Source: Linanthus parryae (lineage: Eukaryota > Streptophyta > Magnoliopsida > Ericales > Polemoniaceae). From it: a stretch of DNA of 64,000 bases. The stretch's first letter is position 1, and the number at the start of each line of letters is the position of its first letter. The notes under the pieces were generated by a model, which saw only the letters and a program-made list of their open reading frames with translations, was not told the DNA's origin and did not search any database. The stretch covers positions 372,001 to 436,000 of the forward strand of contig JALGPY010000035.1 of the NCBI GenBank assembly GCA_023055425.1, written 5' to 3'. This document shows, piece after piece, positions 40,634 through 52,988 of this stretch. A program made the translations under genes and the position numbers.

Positions 40634-41964
40634 ATGGCAAACAACAACGCATCGACTTCATCCCTACGATCTGTCCTTGAGAAGGATAAACTGTCTGGAA
40701 CAAATTTCCTTGACTGGTACAGAAACTTAAGGATTGTCCTTAGGCAAGAAAAGAAGTTTTCGTCTTGGACACTCAAGTTTCAGCACCACCACAAGACGAG
40801 TCTCTTCTAGCGGAAGTGAGGGCACGTCAGAAACATATTGATGATTCTAATGACGTGAATTGCCTCATGCTTTGTATCATGACTCATGAGCTTCAGAAGC
40901 AGCATGATAATATGGAAGCCTATGATATGATCATACACTTGAAACAATTGTTTCAGGAACAGGCTAGACATGAGCGCTATGAGGTGTCTAAAGCATTATT
41001 CAAGAGAAGTCTTGCAGAGGGGAATCCAGTAGGGTCTCATGTGCTCCGAATGATTGGGTACATAGAGAACCTTGAGAGACTGGGGTTCCCATTGGGCCAA
41101 GATTTGGCTACTGATCTTGTCTAGAAATCGTTGCCTGACAGTTATAATCAGTTCATCATGAACTATAATATGAACGAGATCAGCAAGACTCTGCCCGACT
41201 TATTGAACATGCTAAAGACAGCAGAACAGAGCGTCAACAAAGGCAAGGGCAAGGCCATAATGATGGTTCATAAGAAGAAGGGCAAGTCAGTTGCCTCTAC
41301 TTCAAAAGGAAAGCACAAGAAAGTTGCGAAATCCAAGGAAGCCCAAAATCCTAGTGGAGGCGCGGCTAAGGGTGAGTGTCACTACTGCAGCCAGCCGGGT
41401 CACTGGAGGAGGAATTGCCCAAAATATATGGAGGATAAGAAGCTTGGAGTAGTGATTCCACCACCACCAGGTATTTATGTTATAAACGTCAATCTTTCTA
41501 TTTCTTCATCTTGGGTATTGGATACCGGATGTGGTTCTCACATTTGTCGTAATGTGCAGGATTTGAAAAGAAGTAGAACATTGAGTAAAGGGGAGATAGA
41601 CCTGCGCGTCGGGAATGGAGCAAGAGTTGCTGCATTAGCTGTAGGCGTTTATGAGCTATCTTTGCCTTCTGGACTTATTTTAGAATTAGAAAATTGCTAT
41701 TATGTGCCTGCTATGAGCAGAAACATTATTTCCATTTCTTGTTTGGACGAGAAGGGTTTTTCTATTTCAATAAAGGACAAGTGTTGCTGCATTTATTTTG
41801 ATAGTATGCACTATTGTAGTGCGCATTTGTCTAATGGATTGTATATCCTTGATCTAAATAGTCCAATCTATAACATAAATACTAAAAGGATTAAAACTAA
41901 TGATTTAAATCCTACATATCTATGGCACTGTCGTTTAGGCCATATAAATGAGAAACGTCCATAA
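40634..41964 (+). pseudogene. copia gag, zinc knuckle and protease, disrupted
   Basis: ATG 40634 begins MANNNASTSS; FLDWYRNLRIVLRQEKK is the gag N-terminal block. A frameshift near 40762 and a TAG at 41122-41124 interrupt gag. The CCHC knuckle CHYCSQPGHWRRNC is at about 41376-41418, the aspartic protease DTGCGSHIC near 41521, and the pre-integrase motif LWHCRLGHINEKR near 41919. Two further frame changes follow near 41963 and 41980. Confidence 0.88.
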
Positions 41965-42021
41965 GGATGGACTTCTAGACTGGAATCATATGAGACATGT
42001 GAATCTTGTTTATTAGGAAAA

Positions 42022-42705
42022 ATGATAAATTCCCCTTTCAATAAGAAAGGTGAGAGGACTAGTGAGTTATTGGCACTCATACATAACGATGTATGTGGAC
42101 CATTCCCCACGACTGCCAGAGGTGGTTACACCTACTTCATCACATTTACTGATGATTACAGTAGATATGAATTTGTATACCTTATGAAGGCCAAATCCGA
42201 ATCCTGTGAATTGTTCAAAGAATTCAAGAATGAAGTAGAGAAGCAAGTTGGAAAAAGTATTAAGGCTCTACGATCGGATCGTGGATGAGAATACTTAAGC
42301 CAAGAGTTTGATGAGTATCTTAAAGAGTGTGGGATAGTATCCCATCTCACTCCACCCGTAACGCCACAATGGAATGGCGTGTCCGAGAGGAGGAGTCGCA
42401 CTCTATTAGATATGGTGCGATCTATGATGTCTCAAACAGATCTTCCGATATCCTTTTGGGGATATGCTATAATGACGGCAGCTTTTACCATTAACCGCGT
42501 TCCATCCAAGTCAGTCATGAGGATTTGGGGCTGCGATGTTTATGTAAAACGTTTACAAACAGACAAGCTCGGGCCCAAAGCGGATAAGTGTAAATTTGTG
42601 GGATATCCTAAGGAAACTAAAGGATATTATTTCTATAATCCCATCGAGAACAAAATGTTTGTTGCTCGAACCGGCGTGTTTCTAGAAAGAGAGGTTTGTC
42701 TCTAA
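42022..42705 (+). pseudogene. copia integrase core, disrupted
   Basis: It holds HNDVCGPFPT (first Asp), RSDRG (second Asp) and QWNGVSERRSRTLLD (Glu). TGA at 42286-42288 replaces a codon in the RSDRGGEY context. After VPSKSV (about 42516) the sequence jumps to RIWGCDVYVKRL, so about 25 residues usual in this family are missing. A frame change near 42695 leads into RT. Confidence 0.85.
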
Positions 42706-42766
42706 AGAAGCAAGTGGGAGGGCTGTAGAACTTGAAGAAATTCAAGAACCACAAATCACTGAACCG

Positions 42767-44183
42767 ATGATGGAACATGAACAGGAACCACAAATAGTTG
42801 TGGAAGAACCCGTTCAGGTAACACAGGAACTCCGTAGATCAGGAAGAGTGCGTCATGAGCCAGAGAGGTATGGACTTCTCGTGACTGAGCCCAATGACGT
42901 ACCACTCATAGATGATGATCCTGCGACCTACGGAGAGGCCATGAAAGGCCCAGACTCTAAGAAGTGGCTAGAAGCCATGAGATCCGAAATGGATTCCATG
43001 TACACCAAAAAAGTATGGACTTTGGTGGAACCACCCGAAGGGGCTCGGACCATAGGGTGCAAGTGGGTCTTCAAGAAGAAGACCGACATGGATGGCAAGG
43101 TAGTTACCTATAAGGGGTGATTGGTAGCCAAAGGGTATAGACAGATTCATGGTACTGACTATGATGAGACCTTGTCCCCAGTCGCCATGACTAAATCCAT
43201 TCGAATCCTACTTGCTATTGCAGCATACTACGACTATGAGATTTGGCAAATGGATGTCAAAACAGCGTTCCTTTATGGGAACCTCCTTGAGGATGTGTAC
43301 ATGACACAACTGGAGGGTTTTGAGGATCCTGAGAATGCCAATAAAGTCTGTAAACTGCAAAGATCCATTTATGGATTAAAGCAAGCTTCTAGGAGTTGGA
43401 ATTGACGTTTTGATGACGCAGTCAAAGAGTTTGGCTTCATCAAGAACGAATATGAGCCTTGTGCTTACAAGAAGGTTAGTGGGAGCTCTGTAGTATTTCT
43501 GGTCTTATATGTGGATGACATACTAATCATTGGCAATGATATTCCAACTCTGCAATCTGTTAAAGATTGGCTAGGAAAGAGCTTTGCAATGAAGGACTTA
43601 GGAGACGCAACCTATATACTTGGTATAAAGATCTATAGGGATAGATCTAGAAGGTTGCTCGGCCTAAGTCAAAGTACATATATAGACAAGGTGTTGAAGA
43701 TGTTCAACATGCAAGATACCAAGACGGGATTCTTGCCCATGTCACATGGTGTCACTCTTTCAAAGAATGACTGTCTCTCCAATGAGATTGAGAAGGACCG
43801 CATGAGTAGGATACCCTATGATTCGGCCATAGGATCCATCATGTACTCCATTTTATGTACTAGACCAGACGTATCATACTCGTTGAGTATGGTGAGCAGA
43901 TACCCGTCCATTCCGGGTGAGAGTCACTGGATTGCTGTCAAGAACATCCTAAAGTACTTGAGATGAACTAAGGATGTGTTCTTGATATTTGGAGGTAAGG
44001 AAGAGCTAAGTGTAAAGGGTCATACTGATGCGAGCTTCCAAACCGACAAAGATGTGAGCTGATACGATATTTGGAGGTAAGGAAGAGCTAAGTGTAAAGG
44101 GATATTTGGAGGTAAGGAAGAGCTAAGTGTTTTGCCTGAATGGAGGAGTTGTGAGCTGGAAGAGTTCCAAGCAAGGGACAGTT
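42767..44183 (+). pseudogene. copia reverse transcriptase and RNase H, disrupted
   Basis: RT blocks: KKWLEAMRSEMDSM, GCKWVFKKKTDMDG, LVAKGYRQI, QMDVKTAFL, SIYGLKQASRSWN and the catalytic LYVDDILIIG near 43505. Stops are at 43118-43120, 43403-43405 and 43964-43966, all TGA; the first and last sit where the family has Arg. RNase H has GHTDASFQTDKD (near 44020), then a scrambled stretch of three copies of a ~36-bp unit, and later LNGGVVSWKSSKQGT-like sequence before the 3' LTR remnant. Confidence 0.88.
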
Positions 44184-44627
44184 GGAAACAACAAGGAGTT
44201 GTTGGAGTATATAGAGAGGCTTTAGCTTCCTTCCCTCATTAATATTATTAGACATAACAAAGTGAGTGGCAGAGAGAAAAAGAGAGAGCAAGACAAGTTA
44301 GGGCCGAAACCCTAGCCCGTCCCCCCCTTCCCGTCGGCTCCAAGAGGAGGCCGAATCCTCCTCTTGCCTTGTTGCTTTGATCTTCTTCCCTCTTCCTCCG
44401 GGTTCAAGCTAGAACTTGTTTTAAGGAAGAATCTAGATCTCACCTCTAGACGTAGATCAACCGTAGAGACGAGGACATCATTCTTCGTGTGATCTCACAA
44501 ATCAAAATGTACACAATACTATGTCTCTTATCATGTTATGATGTCTCCTCCTGAAAATTCGTGGAGAGCATTGAAGTAGGAATTAAATTTTGTTATTCCG
44601 ATGCGTTACCTACTTCAAAACCCAACA
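44184..44627 (+). repeat. 3' LTR remnant of the copia element
   Basis: It matches 38545-38990 of the 5' LTR. About the first 960 bases of the LTR and the polypurine tract are absent; the join to RNase H sequence is at GGGACAGTT/GGAAACAACAAGG. Confidence 0.85.
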
Positions 44628-44760
44628 ATAAGAGGCATAGATAATAAAGGGGAATTGAATCCCCCTTGAAGTTATCCCTGCACCAAACACCAGTTATTAC
44701 TCCCTACTGGTATTATTATTACTGTACCCCTTCTTTATCCCTGCATCAAATGTTCCCTTA
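44628..44760. mobile_element. Harbinger/Tourist-like MITE, right half
   Basis: It continues the element whose left half is 37397-37580 and ends in the inverted terminal repeat and TTA at 44758-44760. Confidence 0.65.
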
Positions 44761-46514
44761 TATAATTATAAATAATTATAGATTATCAAAGAAATGTGTT
44801 GTTCAACAGTAAAAAAAATGCAATATTCTGAGTTCACGCACCTTTACTGGTAACACACTACTTTGAAAATTGGACCATACATTCAAATGCTTTGTAAGCT
44901 ACCACTCTGTCCCCAGTCTTTCTTTGCATGGCGGCTCGGCACCAGGAATAAGGAAAGAATCATTTTTGACCAAAATGCCCTTAAAACAGTTTGAAAAAAC
45001 CCCATCCACCCTTCACTCTCTCTTCACAGTAAGACCAACACCACCACCACCACTAAGAGTTACACCACCACCACCAGCCAACACCATCAACACCCATAGA
45101 AACAGTAACATGATCAAACGATATCAGATGTAAAATCAATTTTTTTATTACATTAAGTACAAAATTTAAACCTCGTTGGTATAAATTTTTTGTACAGATC
45201 CAAACATTATATGAGAAAACAGAGGAGGAGGTGAAAAAGAAGAAGAAGATGGAGAAGAAAAAAGATCGAAAGAGAGAGAGAGAGAGAGAGAGTTGATCTG
45301 TGAATCTCCGCTGCGATTTATGCGAAAAAAGAAGAAGAAGTTGAGAAAGAAGAAGAGGCAAACAGATCGAAAGAGAGATGGAGGAGATTCCACCATCGGA
45401 CCACCAATGAAGACACCACCACCGGCACCACCAGCACCAACGAAAAGAGATCTAAAGGGAGAGGGTTGTCCCCATCGCCGAAACCAGCACCGCCATCGGA
45501 CCACCAACGAAGACACCGCCACCAACGAAGCCACAGCCGGACAACCCTTGGACCAGATCTGAACAGTATGATCAAACAAAGAGAGAGGAAGGAGCTTCCA
45601 TGGTCGTTGGTCTTCCAACGCCTCAGCCTCTCTCTCTCTCTCCACCTTGATTCGCAAGATCGTCGTCGTTCGACTGAGCATCGACGCCGTTCGACAAAGC
45701 ACCGGAGAAAGGAAGGAGCTTCTCTCGGGGCTTTCTCTGCGCCTCTCTCGCTCTCTACTGTGTGTGGTGTGTGGTGTGAGTGTTTTTGTTAGAGGATAAG
45801 GCAGATGAGTGGTAGATCGGTTAGGTTAGGGTAGATGAATGGTTAGGATAAAGATTGAGTTGGGCTAAGTTAATTGATTAGGTGGGCTGATTAGTATAAT
45901 TGGCCCACTAATTTGGGTTGATTGGGTTAACAATATGGGATAGAAAAAGTGGGCCATTTCTCAGTTGGGGGTGTTTTAGACTTTTAGGTTGTTTAAGGTT
46001 ATCCAAATAGGAAATGGGAAGAAAGAGCAGGGACGTCCAAAAAAGGAAATTGGGAAGAATGAGCATGGACATAGTGGTACCTGTAATTTATTGATCCACG
46101 AGGTTTAACCCCTCCGTCCCACCAAGTAGTTGAGAGAAGGAGAAAGTCATTTTTATTAAAAATTGGGCAAAAATATTATTTTACCCCTCATCATTTCATA
46201 AATTCCACACCCTTTATCAATCTTTCTAATTAACTAACACTATCAAGAACAGATTGATCATATTGAAGAACAACACAAATATCTCTTTAATTTAACACTA
46301 ACGAGAACATAAAGAAGAGCAATAACAAAATCTCCTTGAAGATTTGTGGATTCTTCTACCCCTTCCTCATTCCTTCTGCTATCACTGTGGGTGTTCTCGC
46401 AGTTGCTAAGATCTTCAATCTTTTTTCCATCTCCATCTCCATGTATCGAGCATCCAATGTTTGCTACGAATCTGGACAAGTGAATATGGATGAGAAGGGT
46501 TTACAATAATTTTA

Positions 46515-46566
<52 letters not shown>

Positions 46567-46687
46567 TTATCTGGTGGGGATTTCGGTGGAGGTGGCCGCC
46601 ACTGGCCGATCTGGTTTCTCCGATCTACTCGTCGGTGGTCCGTTCTGTCTCTCCCGCTCCCTCCCTCTCTTCCTTTCTCTCTCCCCC

Positions 46688-46734
<47 letters not shown>

Positions 46735-46790
46735 ATTTTAGTTTTAAACTTCCATCCCTTTTTCTTGTATCCGAGGGCGACGACGACGTT
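44761..46790. other. low-complexity region without a supported gene
   Basis: CCA-rich (45030-45095), (GA)n (45269-45292), a CAC/ACCA-rich patch (45400-45550), a copy of the 26880-27200-type repeat (45780-46090), then (GA)n at 46518-46563 and (CT)n at 46690-46731. Open frames here encode Ser/Leu/Arg/Glu runs and are not credible genes. Confidence 0.5.
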
Positions 46791-46794
46791 GAGA

Positions 46795-46880
46795 GATCCT
46801 ATAGAAAACATTATGAATAAAATGCCTTTATTAAATGAATGTCATGATAACTTAGATTGTCTCTAGGGCATACTCCAACA
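46795..46880 (-). repeat. copia LTR fragment (minus strand)
   Basis: The reverse complement starts TGTTGGAGTATGCCCTAGAG and continues with ATTCATTTAATAAAGG, a typical copia LTR start, related to but distinct from the LTR at 37581. No internal region follows. Confidence 0.6.
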
Positions 46881-49338
46881 TTTAGTATGTGGTTAGGTAA
46901 ATCACCGAAAATATTTTTGGAGGCCAATTCGCTCCCCCCCCACATCGTACAAAAAGTCTATTATACCCTTTAAAACCCCATATTTTTAATAAATAAGGGT
47001 AAATTTGTACCGAAAACTATTTTAACTAATATCCCAACTCTAACGGTGTCACAATAAGGGGTGTAAGTTTATTGAATTTTGATATATTGAAGGGGTGAAA
47101 GTGTCCTTTCCCAAACTAATAGGGGTGAAATTGTCTTTCTGTCAAACTACATGGATGGAAGTGTCTATTACCCATGAAGAATCTAATAGCTGAGTGTTCA
47201 ATTATTTTTGAAGTTATTTGTGTTCGAATGTTGAACAAGTTCGAAATATAGCAGTTCCCCTTGGACTGTTTGCAGACATAGTGTATGATTTTGGTCTCTG
47301 GTCCAGTGGAATTTTTCTTTGATAAAACAGTGGGGTTTGTGGTTGTTTTGGATTTTCGTTGCCCTACTGTGGGTGCGTGTAATGATTAGTACTACTCTAT
47401 TTCTTCTCTTTCAACTTACTTCATTTTTTACACTATTTACTAGGTCTCTTTAACCCGGTGATTTGATTAGCAAAGTGTTGCATGAATGTGGTAACCTTTG
47501 CATGTTCTTGTAGAGTAATGATATCACCTTTTAGGGGCTATAATTCAGTAATGATATCACCTTTTAGGGGCTATAATTCTTTAGCATTTACCACATGATA
47601 ATATGTATTTTGAGAGTGTTTTGAGGCCAATGTTAGAGATTATAGGTCGTTTTATCACTTGTTGCTACCATGTGCTATATTGTTAGTCCGGGTGTTTTTC
47701 ATGCATATTTTATTGTTATTTGTCAAATATAATCGCTTGGTATGTTTTTTCATGTTTTTTCTGGCAGGGACGGATGCTAATCGGTTGATAGGAGGCATGG
47801 AACGAACTTTGGGAAACAAGGGAAGCTCAAGTGGAGTGAAAAGAAGTCGAATTGGAGGAGCTTGGATGACCAGTCTGCACTATTTTGACCATATCCGGAG
47901 TTCTACAACTAATTTGGGGGTGAGACCAGTGCCATATGAAACTCAGAGAGATTTCCGTCGATAGGTCATGGAGCTCAATCCGAGTTCGGACGAAGAAGAT
48001 ATCGCGTTTTGAAGTCAGGAGCAGATTTCAGGGAGCTTTTGTGTTATTACTGAAGACTTCTGCGGGTTATGATTCAAGGACGACCTAGGGACAAAAATAT
48101 TAATCATTAACGCATCCAGAGAGCCAATAAGAAGGGGGATAGCAAGGAGACTTCATTGGGAACGAACTCAAGCAAGGAGGAGAGCCCGGATCGCGCCAAT
48201 CTTCACGATTTTAGCGTTTGATCTATTTTTCTCTTTACTTTCTTGTATGAACTATTCAAGAACCATGTTATCTTGTGTTATGAGTAGCTAAACTCATACC
48301 TAGGCATCTATGGAGAGCCTATTGTGTATGTTTTGATGATATTTTCTGGATGTTGGATGATCTTTCATGCTAGGATTATGGTTTAATGGAGATTGTTTTG
48401 ATTTTCATCATGTTGAGTTCTTTCATTGACAAGTTAGGGTTAAGATGTGTGATGTGGATTATCTATTTCTTCATTCAATCATGAACTAGGCTTAATGATG
48501 ATATCAATAGCCTAATTATCTTGTTTATTGTGCTTAATTCTTAGTAACGTAGGAGTCATGACCCGGAATTACTATGTAACTAGTGAGTGTGTGAAAACAA
48601 CTCTACCCTAGGTTGGATGAGTAAACAAGATCAGTTTTAATTGACTAGACTGAGAGGTTAGTTGGATAGGAATGTCTAGATGAGGGTAAATTCAGTAGGA
48701 AGTAATGAGTTGCTCGTGAATGGTGGTCTGAGAGGACATTATTCCTTGCAATGTTGTTAGCCTGCTAGAACACATAGGTAGTTTACTTGGCCTGAGAGGG
48801 ACAAATCATTACCTTTGTGTAGAATGACATGAGACCGATAGGTAATTGTCAACGCCATTACCCAGCATAGGTTACTAAGATTCATTGTGTTAGAACATGA
48901 AATCCGGAATTGTCAAAACTACCCTAGGTGATCTATAGATTGCCTAGCTTTCTCTTCTCTGATTTACATCAAATCATTTTAATCGCACTATTTCATTATT
49001 ATTGCTAGTCACTTGTTTGAGGGTGAAAACATTTCAAATTACAATCATTTTTACCGGTTACTTAGGTAAATTGAGTTTAATTGTTAATCTAGAGCATATA
49101 ATAAACACCTTCCCTTGGGTTCGATAACTCGGAGTCCAAAATACTCCACTTTATTACTTGGCCGTATACTTGCGTAGCAAAGCGTAGTAATCGCGCGTCA
49201 AGTTTTTGGCGCCGTTGCCGGGGAAGGCATTGGTTACTATTCTAGTTTAGCGATTAGTTTAATTTACCTCTTTCTTTTTGTTTATTATTTCTGTGATTTC
49301 TTATTTGTTTTCTGAATTTTGTTTCAGGTTCTCTGTGT
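46881..49338 (+). repeat. probable Athila-type 5' LTR/leader region, 5' boundary not found
   Basis: The primer site at 49207 implies that the LTR ends near 49199 (CGCGCGTCA). A TTCGATAACTCGGAGTCC stretch and ACTTGCGTAGCAAAG precede it. A 35-bp segment (TAATGATATCACCTTTTAGG...) is repeated at 47516-47580. The LTR start could not be fixed; short frames are not genes. Confidence 0.45.
49207..49224 (+). other. primer binding site for tRNA-Asp
   Basis: TGGCGCCGTTGCCGGGGA is the tRNA-Asp type site used by Athila and other Ty3/gypsy elements. Confidence 0.85.
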
Positions 49339-50793
49339 ATGCACCGGATCTCTAGTGATCTTGTGCCCCCATTTGAAGACCCAGAACAGCTATTCAGAAC
49401 TCCGAGACGAGACCCAAGACAGATCGCAACGGGTGAGCAATTGAATAACGCTCAACTGAACCAGAAGTTGACTGAACTTCAGGAGAAACTTGATGAGCAA
49501 AAGAACCAAATGCCCTACAACAAATCAGGGCAAGCATTGGTTGAAAAGTTTCAGTCAACTCAAAGAGGACACAAGCCAGCGATTGTAGTGCCAACCATTC
49601 AGGCTGAGCACTTCGATTTGAAACCTGCCACCATCAAGACGGTGCAGAAACAATTTCAGTACAATGGGAACAGGGATGAAGACCCAAATGACTTCATTGG
49701 AAAGTTTGATGCCTACATCAAGACAGTGAAGTAAAAGAATGTGACCCCAGAGACATTGAAGCTGATTTTTTTTCCTTACCGTCTGAAGGGAGCGGCAGAG
49801 AAATGGTTAGAGTCCAGGGATCCAGAATCGATCACCACATGGGAGCAATGTGTTGACGAGTTCATGAGAAAATTATACCCCGCGCAGCGCTTCATTGGCT
49901 TACACTCAGAGATTCTTGGTTTTCAGCAGCATGCTGATGAGACAGTTGTAGAAGCATGGGACCGTTTCATGAGGACGATACGCAAGTGTCTGAATCATAA
50001 CTTTCGCGACTACAAGATCCTCCAAGTCTTCTATCACGTCTTGGAGCGTCCCAACCAGGATCTACTGAACAGGGAAGCATGAGGTAACTTTCTTTACAGG
50101 GTTGACAAGGATGGAGCATATGCTTTGATGAAGCAAATAGAGAGACAGGATGCTCAATTCTATGACTCTAGGAGGTTGTCCAAGTTGCCCGAGCCAAAGA
50201 ATGATGAGTGGAAAGATGGGATTACAAGGATGGTTTCAGATATGGCAAAGCATGTGTATCAGGATAAGAAGACTGTGTGTGCAGTGGAGGAGCCAGATTT
50301 TGATGCAGATTTGACTCAAGCTGCTAATGAGGATGTTAGCTACGTGGGGGCACAGGGACAGCGCAACTGGAATCAGGGGAACTACAGGCCAGGGACTAGA
50401 GATCATCCAGGATTCAGGTATGGAGATCAGGCTGGAGCTTCGTATGCACCCGGGTTTCAGCATAGGCCAGCTGTTCAGGCGCCACCACCACCACCAGCTG
50501 CAGGGCAGGATGCTGAGATGACAGATCTCAAGAACATGATGTATAAGATGGGAGAGAATGTGAATACTTTCACGTATCAGGTGGAGACACTGACTGCAGA
50601 TTTGCATATCACCAAGACCTCACTTCGTAACTTGGAAGTGCATGTAGGACAGATTGCTACTCAGCTCTCCACTAGAGCCCCAGGGTCCTTGCCATCTTAC
50701 ACGGAAAATGTGCGCCAGGTGAACGCCATCACCACTCGTAGCGGGATTGTTCTTTGTGATCCCCCATCAGAGCTGAAGCTTCGAAAGCTAGGC
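49339..50793 (+). pseudogene. Athila-like Ty3/gypsy gag, truncated
   Basis: One frame runs from about 49339 with two stops: TAA 49732-49734 and TGA 50080-50082. Gag signatures: FDLKPATIKTVQ, DPNDFIGKFDAYIK, LIFFPYRLKGAAEKWLES, ITTWEQCVDEFMRKLYP and, later, LEVHVGQIATQLSTRAPGSLPS and NAITTRSG, a series typical of Athila gag. Sequence identity to the family ends near 50793. Protease and pol are absent, so the element is cut here. Confidence 0.85.
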
Positions 50794-50796
50794 TGT

Positions 50797-50945
50797 AATA
50801 CCCCTATATTTTAATAGGGTATTTAGGGTATTATTCTTAATTATTTGAGGTTAAAATCATTCTTTTTGAAATTGGGGGATGCATTTTTAGTTTCTCAAAC
50901 TAGGTGTGGGGGGTTAAAGTGTCTTTACTATAAACAGGTGGAGAA

Positions 50946-50985
<40 letters not shown>

Positions 50986-51790
50986 CGATCGGTTTGATCG
51001 GAACAAACCCTGTTCTCACGTCGCCCATTTCTCCCCCACGAATTCACCCACCTCTCCCTCAACTTCCACCCATAGTCAGCATAAATCAACCCTCTTCCTC
51101 TCCCTCATCACTTCATCTCACCCGCACTCTCTGTTTTGCCGAAGCAGAGGAAGAAACCCACTCCCCTGTTTCAGTACTCACCACCGTGCATCACCACCAC
51201 CACTGTTCCATTCATCCCAGCGAAAACCACCCCCACCAACTCGCCTCCAGCTTCCGTTCATCCCGGCGAAACCACCAGGAAGTAACAGAGCCATCTCCGG
51301 CTCTGTTTAGGCACAGACCCGATTCCGACCCGAGAACCGCCGACGCAAACCCGGCGACCTCTCGTCCTTCTTTTCGTTCGACGCCGCCCTTCTTCCTCTC
51401 GCCACTCCGTCCTCAATCTCCAGAGACCACCGCTGGTAGCAGCAGCAGCGACATCACCATCGTCGCCGCCCTTGTTCGTCTTCATCTTCTCCGATCGGTA
51501 AATCACGAGAACCCCTTTTCTGAATTCTCATTTTGGTTCATGATTGTCCCCATATCCTCTATCCATTTTCGTATGATCATACTTGTGTGAGTGTGTGTTG
51601 TGCTGGGTTGAAGTTACAGTGGAAGGGGTGTTAGGCGAAAGAAGAAGAAGAAGATGACTATTACAGTGTTGTCTTTTAGGGGGATTTTTGGCAATTGATA
51701 AACTGTTGGGGCTGTTTTGTACGCTTGCAGATACTTTGGGGGAGGCTTTCGATGTTAACTAAAATCTGTTTTCTTTATTTTTCTATTTAT
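50797..51790 (+). repeat. possible LTR beginning TGTAATACCCC (solo or truncated)
   Basis: TGTAATACCCCTATATTTTA at 50796 directly abuts the broken Athila gag. It resembles LTR starts of plant chromovirus-type gypsy elements, and is followed by (CT)n (50951-50983) and a Pro/Ser-rich, GC-rich leader-like stretch ending CTCCGATCGGTAAATC. A 198-codon frame (50994-51590) is compositionally biased. No second LTR or pol is seen; the right boundary is a guess. Confidence 0.4.
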
Positions 51791-52122
51791 CTATAACTTG
51801 TATTTTGTTAATTAATATCAATTATAGTAAATTAGTTTCTTTAAACGTGAAAATAAATATAAGTTTATAGTATAAAATTTTATAAGAAGAGCTTTATTAA
51901 TAAAATCAAAGTGTTATTTCTTAAGTTATTATATAGTTTTATATCATGTGTTTATTTTAAGATCTACTTTTTGTAAATAAATTTGTACTCTTTTAATAAG
52001 TAAAATTAGCATTTCCTTAATACTAATATCATCTTTGTTTATTACACTCTTTTCTTAATAACTAGTTGTAAATAGATTTTAAGAATATAATTAAGTAGTT
52101 AAAGTTTGTTTTAATGTTTTAG

Positions 52123-52210
<88 letters not shown>

Positions 52211-52321
52211 GCTATTGTCAAAACTTTATAACTTATCATTTCTTTCTAATACGAGAGTCGTTTAATGGTTTTGGGGGAATAATTGAATTGTGAACTTGTT
52301 GAGGAAATTGGATTGCATTGG
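51791..52321. repeat. AT-rich DNA with (TTA)n microsatellite; target flank of element B
   Basis: The (TTA)n tract covers about 52126-52211. ATTGG immediately precedes element B at 52317-52321 and would be its target duplication. No gene. Confidence 0.8.
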
Positions 52322-52948
52322 TGTAGATAGTGCTTTCTGAGCTGACAGATCTTGGCCACGTGGCAACCATCCAGCACACCATATTGTGCTCCACACACAC
52401 TGGATCACCAGCCGAGCTGATCCATGTGGGGGCTGCGAGACAGAGCCCTCGCATACCACTGCACGGGACTTGTAGGGACTTAGTGGTTTGGAGGCTAGAG
52501 TAAGCCCTGTCGCGTGCGAGCCAAGCCCGCACGCGACCTTTGGTAACTGTTTTGAGAGATTTATGGCACGAGCTCCATTAACCCGGTCAAACCGGTCAAA
52601 CCCGGTCAACCTCGTAACGGTTCCGGTATTCGCGCACCACGTGCTGTAACGGTCCCTATATACTCGGACGAACGTGCCGTTATGGTTAAGCTAATTAAGC
52701 CGCCATTAATGGGCGCATTAACCACACTACAACGGTCATGTTCTCCAGTATATATAGATCGTCAACCTTTCCATACAAAGGAGGACACACTGGCCATACG
52801 CGGAAGCTCTGCCAAACCTCTGTCTCTCTCTCAGACATTGCTACTGCCTTACTCTCTCCCTACACACAAACCCTCTCTTCCTGTGCGATCCTTGATCCAC
52901 TACATACGGTGTACACGGAGGTCTCCCCGCCGGAATCTCTTGTGCACA
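52322..52948 (+). repeat. 5' LTR of element B with TATA box
   Basis: A 627-bp LTR, TGTAGATAG to GTGCACA. TATA core at 52749-52756. It is closer to A's 3' LTR (1-336) than to A's 5' LTR in the microrepeat and the ACTAAGTCC indel. Confidence 0.93.
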
Positions 52949-52951
52949 TTT

Positions 52952-52969
52952 TGGTGAACCTGACGTGAA
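52952..52969 (+). other. primer binding site, element B
   Basis: TGGTGAACCTGACGTGAA, identical to the site in A; tRNA unassigned. Confidence 0.7.
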
Positions 52970-52988
52970 CTTACCAACAAAAGCAACC

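Larger units (their letters stand above)
37581..44627 (+). mobile_element. Ty1/copia LTR retrotransposon, decayed, 3' LTR truncated
   Basis: It runs from the 5' LTR start TGTTGGAATAG (37581) to the 3' LTR end CCCAACA (44627), flanked by TTAAG (37576-37580) and ATAAG (44628-44632), a 4-of-5 target duplication. The order gag, protease, integrase, RT, RNase H is the copia order. There are many stops and several frameshifts. The 3' LTR retains only about its last 445 bp. Confidence 0.93.

Noticed and set aside
45166..46820. Ser/Leu- and Arg/Glu-rich open frames
   Set aside because: They arise from (GA)n/(CT)n and CCA-rich DNA.
50994..51590. 198-codon Pro/Ser/His-rich frame
   Set aside because: Composition bias only, in an LTR- or leader-like stretch; no motif and no relative in the window.
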